Below, in pieces: positions 33,462-45,530 of a DNA stretch of 64,000 nucleotides; the stretch's first letter is position 1; every line of letters starts with the position of its first letter. The position numbers were made by a program, and so were the translations under genes. The notes under the pieces are model-generated. The model ran no database searches. It had not been told where the DNA came from and saw only the letters and a program-made list of their open reading frames with translations. Source of the DNA: Aphrocallistes beatrix (taxonomy: Eukaryota > Porifera > Hexactinellida > Sceptrulophora > Aphrocallistidae); the NCBI GenBank assembly GCA_963281255.1, contig OY725498.1, positions 3,162,001-3,226,000 of the forward strand. Direction: 5' to 3'.

Positions 33462-33556
33462 GCTTGCCAATTTTCATATCTCTACGACTTGCCAATTCTT
33501 CAATCAATTCGGACAAACAAAAAACAAAAACAACAATCCTAGCGTTTTAATATATA
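33462..33556 (-). mobile_element. H2 Helitron-like 5' end, minus
   Basis: TGCCAATTTTCATATCTCTA, the TTCTTCAATCAATTCG box, an ACAAA microsatellite and the reverse of TATTAAAACGCTAGGAT. Only the 5' region remains. Confidence 0.8.
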
Positions 33557-33560
33557 ATAA

Positions 33561-33625
<65 letters not shown>

Positions 33626-33635
33626 TGTGTGGTCG
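33557..33635. repeat. Compound (AT)n(GT)n microsatellite
   Basis: About 22 bases of AT repeat then about 50 of GT repeat, directly after the H2 5' end. Confidence 0.97.
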
Positions 33636-34002
33636 TCATAGACAGGCAGAGGCCAGTTGACCAGAATATACAGGCTTGTGATGCAACGATGCGATACAGT
33701 CACAATCTATATAGATGTGTGTGCTGATGTGCATTATTACTAATAGTATTACTGAAACTACGTAGAAAGTAGATCATCGTTCGGATTAAGGATTGTATTA
33801 AACACATGTATGCAATTCTAAACATGAAGTGGCCGGTTGTTAGTTTTTGTGTTCATAAGGCCCCGAAAAATGGTGGTCGCTAGTCGCGTTGTGCAGGTGA
33901 TCGTTATACGGTTCAATATACTAAGAAATCGAGACTGTTCTTAGGTGGACGCTATGTCCAAGTGACCGTTCTATAGAGGTGGCCACTACGACAGGTTCAA
34001 CT
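33636..34002. other. No gene; pogo-like debris
   Basis: From about 33860, GGTGGTCGCTAGTCGC and GAGGTGGCCACTACGACAGG look like the internal and terminal repeats of a pogo/Tigger-type MITE. I cannot fix its borders. Confidence 0.4.
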
Positions 34003-34189
34003 ACAGTCGGGGGCGCTTATTGTGAACCACCAGGGGACCAAATAATAAGTTCATAATAGAGATACTTCATATTGAGCGAACTTGGTTCAATCAAATCCTA
34101 TCTAAATTATGAAATTGGGACCAGGAGGTTAGTTCATCATAATATAATATTCATATTATAAGCGGGCTCATAATAAGCGACCCTGACTA
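34003..34189. mobile_element. Short pogo-type MITE
   Basis: CAGTCGGGGGCGCTTATTGT at the left and ATAATAAGCGACCCTGAC at the right are imperfect inverted ends next to TA. About 185 bp, non-coding. Confidence 0.65.
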
Positions 34190-34398
34190 TATATTTGATA
34201 GGGCGAGGTGTTAAAGGAATCGAACACTTATGGCGTAACCCTTCATTATCCCATTATGGACAAAGATGTGTTCAAATCATTTATACTAGATTGAACTTTA
34301 TTTGCATTATGATGTGTGCCTAATACAGTATGATAGTCATATACACAGTGTGCTATTTTGTCCTATTTTCTATGTAAAAGTAGTGAAAAGTTGGACAT

Positions 34399-34495
34399 TT
34401 GTAATTTTCTCAAAAGTGCATATTTTTATCTAAAATTTTAAACATAGTGTCCCAAGGGTACATTAACTGTATTTAAAGAAAGTAATTTTAGATGG
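34399..34495. repeat. Right arm of the 3.1-kb inverted repeat pair
   Basis: Reverse complement of 31353-31445, containing CCCAAGGGTACATTAACTGT. Confidence 0.65.
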
Positions 34496-35976
34496 ATATA
34501 AATAGTCAAACTTACTTCAATCAAAAATTGAATCTCCCTTGATTGATATTAGACTTCAAATAAAACTTCAAATAAATATTTTAAAAACATTTATCTTATT
34601 GTGTGTAACATCGCAACATGTATTACATGCTATAATTCGTGGCAGATTCTTCTTGGGTTTGCATGACTAAACAAACATACATTATTTGATCATAAAATCT
34701 ACACTCATTCTAACATGCATAATTATAGAGATAGGCTTTATATATTGATTCACATGACTGATAATAATCACTTTGATCCTAAGATTTTCCTATATACAAT
34801 GATTTTCCAACAGTCTCTGAAGTTTCAATCTATAATAGTCCCTCTGTTCTTCTATCAACTGTAGCTGTGCTGAGAATACAGCCATCTGTTGAAAGAATAT
34901 ATACACATCACCGACACATGACCGAATCATCTTGCTCATCAAGCTTCTCTTCCGACTTTTCTTTGATGTCTTACGAGTATATGTTGTCGGGATTTCAATT
35001 TCTAGAGACTCTAAAATTGGAGTACATTCAAATTCAATGGGACCTACGGCTGAGAGTGTTGATGCTATTGGAATTTCATTGTTCTCAGTTGGTGCTTGAA
35101 AAAGATCAGCACCTGAAATTCCGCTAAAAGCAGGGGTGTTTTGAAACATCTCTGTTACCCGATCTGCAGAGTCAGAAATACTTCTATCTGCTGATATAAT
35201 TTGCATGTCTTCGTCTTCTACCTGTCCAGCAGTGTTTGTACCCCTTCCAGTCTTTCTGGCTTCCTGTTTTTGTCAGCAGAATGTCCTGAGCCTCTCAAAA
35301 TCTCACCTGCTGATTCGATCTCATTAATAAGACTGCACTCTTCTTCTCTGGTCTAATTTGCTTTACAGGATTTATTCATTTGTTTTGGTATTGTTAATGC
35401 AAGTACTCAGCAGCAATTTATATACACGGGAGGACGCCGACTTAAGAGAGGTTTTCATGTTACAATATACAAATACACTTGTTGTTTATATGTTTTGTTT
35501 ATATAACATTATGAATGCATGAGATACAACTTATGCTCTTTGATAGCTCTTGCTTTGATATTGACTAGTGTAGAATAATTATAGATTACATGCATAAAAC
35601 ATTGAATTTCATAATATAATTCAATCAAGTCAAAACAAGAGTTACCACAGCAGATATTGTAAGAGACTCACCTGGCATTCCAGGCGGTACAACTATATAG
35701 ATAGAAGCTATGTCTTACAGGAGTGGTTAATCAACCTTCTTTGATCCTAATATTTTGAAATTAATTTCTCCAATTTTGTTCAAAAAGAAGAAATATAGTT
35801 TATTTTTACAATAGTTTTGTATTTGATTAGTATAATACCGTACTATATTCTAATCATATTAACCCTAACGTTATTTCTAAGTTCGATCTTAAGTTCGATC
35901 ATAATTCTTAGTGAATAGCTCTAAGTTTGTTCTTAAGATCGAGCTTAGTGCTTAAGATCTTAGTGAATACGGCTGC
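34496..35976 (-). mobile_element. PIF/Harbinger element 2, left end missing
   Basis: The interior matches element 1 from about 27310 onward (GATTGATATTAGACTTCAAA), and the right end carries TTAAGATCGAGCTTAG and GTGAATACGGCTGC. The left terminal palindromes are absent, and the element begins just after the inverted repeat arm at 34495. Confidence 0.78.
34790..35206 (-). pseudogene. Myb-like accessory protein of PIF/Harbinger, C-terminal part
   Basis: A 138-codon open frame whose last third, QQMAVFSAQLQLIEEQRDYY and RLKLQRLLE, matches the Myb-like tail in element 1. It also has PTTYTRKTSKKSRKR, a basic stretch. PIF/Harbinger elements usually carry a second gene with a Myb/SANT domain that helps bring the nuclease to DNA. 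Here the Myb domain itself is absent, so I regard it as a fragment. A polar N-terminal part (SGISGADLFQAPTENNEIPI) has no known motif. Confidence 0.65.
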
Positions 35977-36353
35977 AGATTGTAACATTGAGGTTGAATT
36001 AGATTAATTCCAGAGTACAATATCAGACCTCTCCATCATTGAGTGTCATATCCAGGTACTTCAGTTCATAGTATTTATTGCTGGCTATTCAATACATCGA
36101 TAATTCTAGTGTTCTCAGCCTGATCTTATAAGTAATGATATCTTAACTCTCGAAAAAGATCTCTTTATAGATGATATGTCTCTGGTTCAATTCAAACTAT
36201 TAGGCCTCCCTGATCGTGGATCTTTAAAATAACCTTCTGAGATGGTACTAGAATGTAGCGTAATCGGCTTGAAGATGTTTATTAAAATTCAAAATGATGA
36301 TGCACTTATGATGACATTAGTGGAATCCAGGAAAGTTCTTGTTAAATGATCAA
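35977..36353. other. No recognised feature
   Basis: Spacer between the Harbinger copy and an isolated H1 terminus. Confidence 0.5.
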
Positions 36354-36405
36354 TTCTTACTATTAAAACTCGATGAATATGTATATGAATATGTATAAAA
36401 GAAAT
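36354..36405 (+). mobile_element. Isolated H1 5' terminus
   Basis: TTCTTACTATTAAAACTCGA follows host A and is trailed by a short AT stretch. The H1 box and body do not follow. Instead the sequence leads into the less AT-rich, cysteine-coding block. I could not find an H1 3' end within the next 2.8 kb. Confidence 0.6.
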
Positions 36406-36766
36406 CACGATAATAGTTTAATGGTAGAAAAGCACATCCAATTCTGAAGCTTTCGGATATACTATATATATCCTCTTCAGTACAAAATATTATGCGCAAG
36501 ATAGAAAGGAAAAGATGAATGCCCTATAAATAGATATGATTTTACGAAGTAAATTAGGTTAGAGGTCGTCTTCCGCAGTGGAAATGAGAATGGGAGCAGT
36601 TGATGTATTAAGCGCACCATAGAATTGATTGGGATGATAGAGATAAATCGTAAGCTCTGGTTGATATTTGGGAAGTATATTTGAAAGCTGCAGTTCCATT
36701 GAGGTCTCTTAACGAGAAGCGGGTTTATATGAGAGTGGAAGAAACTTCTAGATCTGCCAAAGCAGA

Positions 36767-38390
36767 TCAGCACGCGCGGCACGCAGGTGTTGCTAGATGC
36801 GGTGGTGTGAACATGGCTGTCTCAAGACCCGTTTTGTGGCGCCGGTCTGGCCCACATAGACCGATTTGAGCATAGATACAGCGAAGATGTGAGCATGGTT
36901 CAAAAGGGATTGCAGTAGGGGTTCCGAAACGCTGTTCATATGAGATACAAATGCTGCAACGGTCTTTGCAAACCGTATATCGGTGTTCGAGGCTGGATAT
37001 GGGTGTAATGAGGGGGCGTAGATGGGAAGATACGAGTGTGGTTATTGAGGGTTTGTGGTTGGCAATTGAGCGGCATAGTTCGGTAAGTTCAGCGATTGTA
37101 TTGCAAATATGGAATAATGATGGCGAGTAGACTCCTGTAGCGTGGAATTTGGATTTATGTACTTTCAATTTAAAATACTAGAACGTGGGGGGCGATCATC
37201 TTGAAGTGACGTAATATTCGGATCCTGCTCGACTAGAAGATCACAAAGGTGCTGGATCGCATTGAAGTAGTCATACAGGAGAACTCGAATAGCATTCTTT
37301 CGGAGGTACTGATCGTACATTTGCTCTAGGTCGGACTGATGGACTATGGCTAATCCGTGCCTTTTGTCCACCGAGAAGATATAAAGGAATTGAAAATTCG
37401 TTTCTGTTCCTGTACTGATTGGATCAAAAATCGAAATTCAAGCTGCAAATCCCTTTTTCATTTGGGGTAGGGAAGTGAGTAAGGGGTGGTGCATTGTACT
37501 CCAAATCCCAGAATACGTTGGACCATATGCACTAGTTTATGGGATATCCCATCCATAAAGAAGACGGGTGGCGAAAGATGGTCAAACTCATGTGGAAAGG
37601 GCATAGGAGGTTGGATCGATTTAACTGGTGCTCCTGGGGTCATAAGGTAATGGTGATAGAGAGAGCGCATATGTCGAGTGGGGAGGTGAGAACAAATTTC
37701 GCAAAAGTGTGAGTCATAAGCGATCGCGAGCAGGGAGGGAGGGACTAGGGCGAGTTCCCCCTCCCTTAGTGAAAAGGTAGGAGTTCGATGCGTGCCATAT
37801 TGTCAGCACGTGGAGTGTTGTGAAATTCCCTTTGAATCTCCAGGAGGGAGCAGTTATCGTAGCGTGAGTAAAGGAACGGGTGAAGCAGACTTCAATTTTG
37901 CGAGGGGGATAAGCTTTGTGGGCAGGGTTGCAGTGAAGATGATTGATAGCGGAGTTAGCTGTACGGCTTCGACCACATTTCATGCAAAGACCGTTCGCTT
38001 TACATGTCAGGAAAACGGCCTTTTGAGCGTTTTCTCATTGGATGAGTGGGGCAGGATCTGAGGAAGTTGCGAACAAATCATGTCGATCTGAGGAATTTGA
38101 GCAGGGACACGCTTGGCGTTCCGAATGATTCGGAGTTCCTTGAGTTAAGGTTTCGAAGATACCTTTAAAGGTACCGCGGAGGTTTGCGGGAGGGCTTTCA
38201 TATACTCTCCCCGTGACTGTTCAAGAGTCTTTATGGAGAGTTGATTAGTGTATTTTTCCCGGTTGTAGTGAGCATAGTGGCAGCAGCCAAACATCGAGGG
38301 AATGGGAGGAGTGTGGGCTGGATAGACTGTGCCTTTTGGGAGCGTTTGGTGTTAGGGCGAATGGGCTCAAGCTCTGTTACAGCGGCGTAC
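36767..38390 (-). pseudogene. Decayed Cys/His-rich gene with RING-like end, origin unknown
   Basis: The minus strand carries a run of coding-like segments in changing frames, with markedly higher G+C than the surroundings. In order: FGCCHYAHYNREKY (about 38260); an open part with LTCKANGLCMKCGRSR and HLHCNPAH (about 37990); CEICSHLPTRHMRSLYHHY (about 37690); FSVDKRHGLAIVHQSDLEQM (about 37370); and a 133-codon part (37168-36767) with CSIC, EPCSHLRC and a final PACRAC. The last spacing resembles a RING finger with at least one ligand missing. Other C-x2-C groups suggest more metal sites. Stops and shifts show decay. I do not recognise the protein. A captured host gene, a viral insertion or an unknown element gene are all possible. 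Confidence 0.5.
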
Positions 38391-39200
38391 TTTTAATATA
38401 GATAATGATACTAGACACGTTATAATGAGACATTTAGGGTGGTTTTGTATCAGCTAATAATGCATTTTAAAAGAATAAAATATATCGGTTTGGAGATATT
38501 ATCATTTTAATAGCTGGGAACATTAATAATTATAAGCAAGAAGACAGGTCTCAACTGTTCTCACCAATATCTCCGAACCTGTAGATTTCATCTAAATAAA
38601 AAGTAATATTAGCTGATATAAAATCACTATAAAATATCTCAATATAAAGTAGCTAACTCCTTTGACTATAAACAAGTACGTATGTTGCAATTTTAAGCCA
38701 AAAACCAGCAAACCCCATTATAAATATGCAGGAGGGGGAGCCTACGCTTCGGAACCGCTAAGTCATCTCCAAACTGTTTGAATCTTTTATGGGGCACATT
38801 TGGAGACCACAGTAACCATTTGAAACGTGTGTATCGAAAGATTCAAACTTATGAAACTCCCCAATGCACTGTCTTATTATAACATATTCATTTTGTTTGT
38901 ATTTACTTTCTGAATTTGGTTATTAGTATTGCAATAGTACATGTGCCGGGAGGTAGGCTCATGTGGGCACTTAACAAGGTTGTCGCTAATCAAAGAGTGC
39001 ATAACATTAATCTTTCGCCTAAGGTTTCAATTTTATTGTTAAGCTGGGTAGTTAAAAAGCATATTCTTTTTTTTAAGAGCGATGCTGGGCAACGCTGATT
39101 TGTAAAAAAACGAGGGGGATGCGGAAAGTTTTTAGACCAGATTGTATCAGTTGCAATAATAGGCATATCTTTTTTTAATTTGTTTATATGTACGTGTATA
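38391..39200. repeat. Intergenic; repeat shared with 17.8 kb
   Basis: About 38430-38850 resembles 17840-18240 (GGTTTTGTATCAGCTAATAA, CACCAATATCTCCGAACCTG, CTAAGTCATCTCCAAACTG). The remainder is unassigned. Confidence 0.5.
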
Positions 39201-39696
39201 TCCTTACTATTAAAACTCGATAAATGTTTGTGTATGTGTGTATATATACATATATATCTCTGTAACGAATTGATTGAAGAAACTACCAGGTAGAGGAAGC
39301 TGATTTTTGGCATGTGGGAGTCTTTTGGCTATGGCTCCAAAAAGTTCTGAGCTCAGAGCAAAATGTCGACTCATCATGGAATTGTGACGTCATTGTCACA
39401 TTTTCAAAAGTTATGCAATACAGTTATTCGAGCATAACTCAGCCTATGATGCAACTATCATCAAAAAAGATAACTCATCACTCTGTGATGACGTTATCAT
39501 TACGCATAAAAATTTATAAAAATTGACAAATTCGGTGGTTTTTCGTGCGATATCGATTATAATAGTAGGACAGACGTATTTAGAGATGTTATCTCTCATA
39601 TAATTAATCAATGGTGACCGCAGGCGACCGAAGGGAGCCTCCGGCGGACACAAAGTGTCCGTCAGCCGCGCAGCGCAAGCAAGTGAATCGCACTTG
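39201..39696 (+). mobile_element. H1 non-autonomous Helitron, complete, 496 bp
   Basis: TCCTTACTATTAAAACTCGA after host A, the AACGAATTGATTGAAGAAAC box, the GACGTCA segments, GGCGGACACAAAGTGTCC and a terminal hairpin ending CACTTG before host T. Plus orientation. Confidence 0.92.
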
Positions 39697-40872
39697 TGAT
39701 ATATTAATTAGGGCTGAAACGGATATACCAAATATTCGAATATTCGTTTAGAATGAACTGAACGAAAATTCGTTCGTTTGGGAACGAATATCCGTTTATA
39801 ACATTTTTAATGGGTTACATTTTTCTGTTTTTTTCCGTTAGAGTCGTTAGAATTTTCAATTATTCGACAATGACTAGCACTTACGTTTTGTCAAACATTA
39901 TATACTTCATTCATTGTTACCTAATCATTTTATTTAATTAAATATATTTAGTAATTTAGCATTTTGAAATGGTTTAAGATTCTGCTTTCGAATCAATTTT
40001 TGATACAAATACTGTTCCTTTAGAGAAGCAACAGCTAGATCCCTTGTGTGGAAATATTTCAGAAGATATAAGGCATCCGCTGAATGTTTTGAATACTTAA
40101 AGCCTTTCCCATATAACAGAGGCACAACATCTAACTTGATATTGCACTTGGAAAGAAAGCACCCATCAAATATTAAACATGAAATCAAAGAAGTAAGCAA
40201 TACTACTACTTAAATCACTCTCAATGGTATCTTCACAAAGATTAAACTTAATACAACTAAGTCTCGTTCGCACGAAGTGCAACTTGAAATAACACGTATT
40301 CTCTCAAGATGGCCATTACTCGACATGATGTCAATCAAGGCAGTATTAAGGGGAGTGCGATGGGTACTGCAGCACCAGGGCCCGCATAGGCGTAGTCATA
40401 GCGGGCCTGCAGAAATTTCTCTCTTGTAGATTCGGGAAGAGCAAAACAGAAAGGGCCAGCCACAGTAAGATGAGGATGTTGCACATACTCGATTATACAA
40501 TACCAGCTAGGGGTTCCCAACCCAGGGGTGATTACCCCAAAAGGAGTAATATGAGGATTTTCGCAGGGTAATGGGGTAATTCATTAGATAAAAGTTGCTA
40601 TCAATAGTTCCATAATATGTAATTTTAAATAGTTGTTATTCGTTTTTGGGTTTTCATTGGTTTCTAATTGGTTTCTAATAGGCTTCATAATGTGAATTAT
40701 AGATTACTATTGTCCAAAAAGAGTTTGAAGGTATCTTGTGGTTATATGGGAAGTTTTGTTAAATATTATCCTGAAGTGTTGCTCTAACTACAAAGATTGG
40801 TCGATTACGATTATAGCTATAACTGCTTGCAAAATGTCATCAGACGGATTGATAAAAGATTAATTCAAGAGT
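39697..40872. other. Probable hAT debris; no intact gene
   Basis: 39710-39790 starts TTAGGGCTGAAACGGATATA and contains repeated ATTCG/CGAAT motifs, as at the end of some hAT elements, but I find no partner. A minus-strand open frame at 39934-40200 (SADALYLLKYFHTRDLAVAS) is unassigned. GGGGTTCCCAACCC at 40510 looks like one end of a hAT MITE. Confidence 0.4.
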
Positions 40873-42698
40873 ATGAATTCGAATGTGAATACTGGCGCGC
40901 TATACTCATTCGTATTGTCTGTACTGTGGTTTATAACAGAGCGTGACCTTGCGCTTTGTGTTTCGCACCAAACCATTGGTTCTCCGAAAAATGGGAACTA
41001 TCTTGGCGGTTTGGAATTAATAGCTGAATACGATGCTTTCCTCTCCGAGAATATTCGCAAATATGCTAACAAGGGTCGCGGACATACGTCATACTTGTCT
41101 TATACTGCAGGTGATGAATTTGTCTCTATTATGGACAAACGTGTTTTGGATGAAATTATTACTGAAATCGAGAGCGCTGGTCACTTCTCCGTATCAGTGG
41201 ACTCAAAGCCTGACGTGTCTAACGTGGTCAGCTTACTTGTGTGATTCGCTATGTGTTGTCGTTTGGTCCAGTCGAACGATTTGTGCACTTTCTGCCTATG
41301 ATACAGCATCTTGGACAAGAACTGGCGACGAGGTTATTAACATTTCTGAATCAACATGCAATTGACATAAAGAAATGTCGTGGGCAGTCCTATGATAATG
41401 CATCAAATATTAGCAGAAAGTACAATGGAATACAAGCAATCATCCTTGAAAAATATAAGTTCGAAGCCTTCATTCCATGTGCAGCTCACTCATTGAATCT
41501 TGTAGGCAAATGTGCAGCAGAGCGTTGCCCTGGTGCAGTAAGGTTCTTCGATTTCATGAATCAGCTGTACACGTATTTCTCTGCATTAATAACACACCGT
41601 TGGCGTGTGCTCAAAGAAGCACTGGGTCCAGGCGGCTCGGTGGTCCAGAAACTGTCAACCACTCGATGGTCAGCTTGAGTTGACTCAGCAGTAGCTTTAG
41701 CCAAGGGCAATGACGCTATTTTGGGAGCGCTCTGTGAAATAGCTAACGATGTCGATCATACCAATACTGTCCGGGTAGAGGCTCGAGGTTTACGGGATCG
41801 TATGGACCAGCTTGAAACGGCCATTTTAACCGATGTATGGTTTGAAATTCGGTTGCAGTTCAACAAGATCAGTATCTCCTCGCAGACGGCTGGCATAATT
41901 TTGAACACAGCTGCAGGGTTATTGTAGGGTTTGATCCACTTCGTACAGCAGATGCGAGAAAGGTTCGACCGTTTTGAGGTTTGTGGCGTAGAGCGAGTTG
42001 GGCATGAAGAATATATGGCAGAGAAGAATCGTGTGCGCAAGTGGAAAGTTCAATGGGACTTTAGAACAGGTGAGGAAGTAGTCTTGGAGCCTAAAGAACG
42101 CTTTCGGATTGACTTTTATTTTGATCATAGAGAGCACACTGGGCCGCGCTACAGCTTCGGTTGAATGCTTACGAAACTCTTTGGGACAACTTCAGATTCC
42201 TCAGCAACCTACACACGTCCTCAAGGAGCGAAATCACAGTTGCAGCTGAGCAGCTGGTTCGCGCATACCCAGAAGATTTGGAGGCATATCTCGCTGTTGA
42301 GCTTATTCAGTTAGTTAGTTTTGTGAAAACAGAGCAGTGTCAGCAGGATTTTGCTTCTAATGAACCAGAAGTTAAAATTTGCAATGAACTGGGTTTATTC
42401 ATTGTATCCACAGAGCTCAGCCTAGAGCAGACATTTCTGAACGTCTACATAATGTTTCGCATCCACCTTTGCACGATGATTGAAACTGTGAAGGTGAGTG
42501 CTCCTTTTCCAAGCTGGCTCGCAGAAAAAAACATTTGCGATCGACAAGGGGCCAACAACGTCTGATCATGCTTACCCTTCTGAGCAAAGAGCGCGAGTGT
42601 TGCGTAAGCTTGATTTCCACAATGTAATTGATGAATTTGCAAAGAATAAGTCCGCAAATGCCTATGTAACAAAGTTTCTGCATTTTGCGTTTATATAA
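40873..42698 (+). pseudogene. hAT-like transposase, ZMYM1/DUF4371 type, broken
   Basis: Successive frames give the order of this family. The N-terminal part has IGSPKNGNYLGGLELIAEYD and SFLDEIITEI-like text ending SVSVDSKPDVSN (about 40960-41220). Then come KCRGQSYDNASNISRKYNGI and CAAHSLNLVGKCA (about 41370-41510), the core with the second catalytic Asp and the C/H pair. KLSTTRWSA closes that frame at 41678. Two further open parts reach LRKLDFHNVIDEFAKNKSA at about 42650, the usual tail. At least four stops or shifts separate the parts. The dimerisation block before the tail is poorly preserved. It is a dead copy. Confidence 0.85.
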
Positions 42699-43112
42699 GG
42701 TTAATATATTGTGGGCTAATTTGATTCTGAATACTGTGGGCATAAGCGGAAAGTTTTATCAAAAATCCATAATATCTGGGGAGGCGACCCACTCACAAAC
42801 TACTAGTAGTATAATTTTTTTGGTCCTGTATCTTGTATTTGAATCAATTAGTTTTTTAATTAAGCAATACTATGTTGATAGTCAGGTAATTAATATGTTA
42901 TGATAAGTACAATCTAATTAACGCAATAATTGAGTGGGACGAAATAATGAAGAAGCTGTGTATACTCAGACAAGCAATTAATTAAGTGCTGGCCCGAAAA
43001 TGTTCATTCTTTGTACTGTTTCATCGACAAATTCATCTGTGAAAGAGTCAAGTTCCATTTTATGAACGATATCCCTGTGTGCAGACAAGATTGCGCAATG
43101 GTTCAGCCTCTG
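42699..43112. other. No recognised feature
   Basis: AT-rich spacer between two hAT-like relics of opposite orientation. Confidence 0.5.
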
Positions 43113-43640
43113 TTAAGTCTGACTGCTTCGTAAATATGTGTGGATCCTACGTAACATGCTAAACGAACGTTCAGCTTCGCATGTACTCACACGCAGGCAC
43201 AAATAGATAACACTTAATGAGTGCATATTGGGGATCATCCATTTCAACGTGTCTTCATCGACGAGTTTCCTTCTCAATATATCAACCATCGTTGAGGCAT
43301 TCTCCTGATGGCACCTTTCAAACCACATATTCCTCTCGAAACGTAGATTATCAAGATGGACGTCACCATCCTAAAAGAGCACCAGCCTTGTCAGGTCTCT
43401 ACATCTGTCATCTTTTCCTCTTCAAGAGTGCAGCGAATCAGTTCCACTATGTCGAGATTTTGCTTTGAGGAACACTCAGTTAGGGCCCTTGAACCTGTTT
43501 CCATCACCGATATATAAAGATCTGTGCAAAATTCTTTAATTTAGTCATCAGTTGTCCTTAGGTTTCTTGGCGTAGTAGACCTGAATCAAGGGCTGACCAT
43601 CTGAATCGGAAGAATCTCGAACTCGTTTAGAAGTCATTGT
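43113..43640 (-). pseudogene. hAT-like transposase, internally deleted, minus
   Basis: On the minus strand a start region reads MTSKRVRDSSDSDGQPLIQV (43638 downward) and soon hits a stop. The C-terminal part at 43328-43113 then reads LRVSTCEAERSFSMLRRIHT, the hAT dimerisation block in the ZMYM1-like form. The whole catalytic middle is missing. This looks like a deletion derivative of an element related to the one at 40873, in the opposite direction. Confidence 0.75.
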
Positions 43641-44476
43641 GATAACTCAAAGGGAGTAAGAAGCGAATCTAGCTGGTTACAACAATAACCCATTTATAAG
43701 ATTAATCACAAATGATGTACATTGTAACACTTCATGGGTAGGTATTCTAGATGAATATTATGAAACTCAATTAAAAGGGATGACATAAAATCGAGGTGAC
43801 ACAATAACAATCATGGAGTTATTCATTTTGGTAGGCGAAATTGTTGAGAATAAAATTATGGCCAAAATATCGTTAAGATCTCAACATCAAAAATTAAACA
43901 AACCGGTTTTCAATTTCCAAATCTGGGGGGGCCGCCCCCCCTGCCCCCCCAAAAAATTCCGCTTATGACTGTGGGGTCGGTTCGATGTAAGACATATATA
44001 GGAGTATAACATTTTGGACAGCACCAGGGCCCAGACGACCCTTAACGCGGCTATGAGGCCAATATCAATAGTCCGCGACAGAGGTTTGAAGGCATTACCT
44101 AATTGTTTAGAGCATAATTACTAGATGCCCTAACCACTCATATATAGGGTGATCCGAAAGTTCTGCAACACTAAATTTTGCTTCATTGATTGGACTAAGA
44201 TAATTTAGTTTAATCGGTTTGTAAATTGCAACTATGGAATCTACCACCCTTCTAGTTTAAAAATGAACACTATTTTTTTCTTTTTTTTTTTGAAATATTA
44301 TATACCCGGGACTCCAATAATCTGATCTCAAAAATGTCAAGTTCGAAAATAACTTTTTTCTCCTGATTAAATATATTTATATGTTCCTACAGTCACAAAT
44401 ACCACGATTAATTTTGAAAAATGATGATATGAAGCATGATTTAGATGATGATTTAGATCCAGATGTCTCGCGAAAT
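43641..44476. other. MITE ends only
   Basis: 43922-43945 is a G7/C7-type hairpin (GGGGGGGCCGCCCCCC), like the end of a hAT MITE. TATAGGGTGATCCGAAAGTT at 44145 looks like one end of a TA-type MITE. The partners are not seen. Confidence 0.4.
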
Positions 44477-44985
44477 TCAACGCTGCGTCCCGCTTTTATC
44501 ATATATCAAGTTGGGGTTCTCATGATTATGTTTAAAAACTAAATTTAATTTATGCGCTCCAGATGGGTTTGCACAGGCCATCATTGTGACACGCTCTTTG
44601 TCAACTTTACCTCCTTCAGCTTTTAATTAATCCGGCTCAGCCAACGTCTTGGTCGGGACTGCTCGCCAACAGATACCCATCTCATCCACGTTGTACATTT
44701 GGTGGCGTGAATAATTTTCTGCAATCTGTTTAAAAGATTTTACAAACGGTTCGACATAATTTGAATCGGGTGGTTTCCATTTCACCTACGCAGGTCATAC
44801 TGCGAATGCCATGACGTTTTTAAGTTTATGTAGAAACTCACTACCTAATTTGACCATAGATTTATCATATATGGATAATTTTCCTTCCAAAGATAGATTT
44901 TGGTGAAAAATGTACTCTCTTGCAAGAGAGTGCCAGATAGTGGCTTCCCTAGTTCCTGCTGTTGATTAAAAAAAGGTTTCAATGT
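44477..44985 (-). pseudogene. Tigger/jerky-like DDE transposase fragment
   Basis: A minus-strand frame with in-frame stops reads TREATIWHSLAREYIFHQ, then KWKPPDSNYVEPFVKSF, then MYNVDEMGICWRAVPTKTLA, then KVDKERVTMMACANPSGAHK and LVFKHNHENPN. VDEMG holds the first catalytic Asp and KERVT-x-x-x-CAN is the next conserved block of the pogo/Tigger/CENP-B group. TAG and TAA stops interrupt it, and the second half of the catalytic domain is absent. Confidence 0.85.
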
Positions 44986-45066
44986 CTTTCACCTTCCGGA
45001 AATTTTGTACATTTCATTGTTCTTTCATTGTTATCTGTACCACGTATGTATTATTGATATAATATA

Positions 45067-45530
45067 CTCTAATCGGACAAAGGATTTGAAATCCTTACTA
45101 TTTCCCATCAAAATTAGTTATAAAGTGGGTCTATTCATGAGTGAAATGCAATCAAACTGTTACAGATACTGTAATTTCGATTCCAAATCTATATTCTACA
45201 CATTCGAATTACTCAGGTTAGATGCTTTCTATTCATATATTCATTCCAAGGTTAAGATTCACCAAACTGTGCCACTTTATGCCACTCCTCGTCATCATGT
45301 TTAATGGCAAAGGGAGTGAAAAGTAGTATATTAATAATAATTCAACTTATGAATTAATAAATCAATAGAAGGCTTCAAACCTGAGTAATTCGAATGTGTA
45401 GAATATGAATTTGAATCGAAATTACAGTATCTCTTACAGTTTGATACATTTCTCTCCATGTATAGACCCACTATATAAATAGTTATTATGGAAAATAGTA
45501 AGGAATTCAAATAATATTGTCCGGTTAGAG
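45067..45530. mobile_element. M1-family MITE, 464 bp
   Basis: CTCTAATCGGACAAAGGATT at the left and TAATATTGTCCGGTTAGAG at the right, TA on each side. TATAGACCCACTATATAAAT and its partner GTTATAAAGTGGGTCTATTC show the long arms. The core has GTGCCACTTTATGCCAC. Confidence 0.85.

Noticed and set aside
32789-33660. Open frames with runs of YIYIYI or VCVCVC
   Set aside because: Translations of the AT and GT microsatellites inside and beside Helitron copies.
36681-38061. Plus-strand frames at 36681-36869 and 37792-38061
   Set aside because: They lie opposite longer minus-strand coding segments with coherent Cys/His groups, so I take them as shadows.
40370-44036. CAGCACCAGGGCCC at 40370 and 44022 as ends of a 3.7-kb hAT element
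   Set aside because: The two copies are in the same orientation, not inverted, and no 8-bp duplication matches, so I do not call a complete element.
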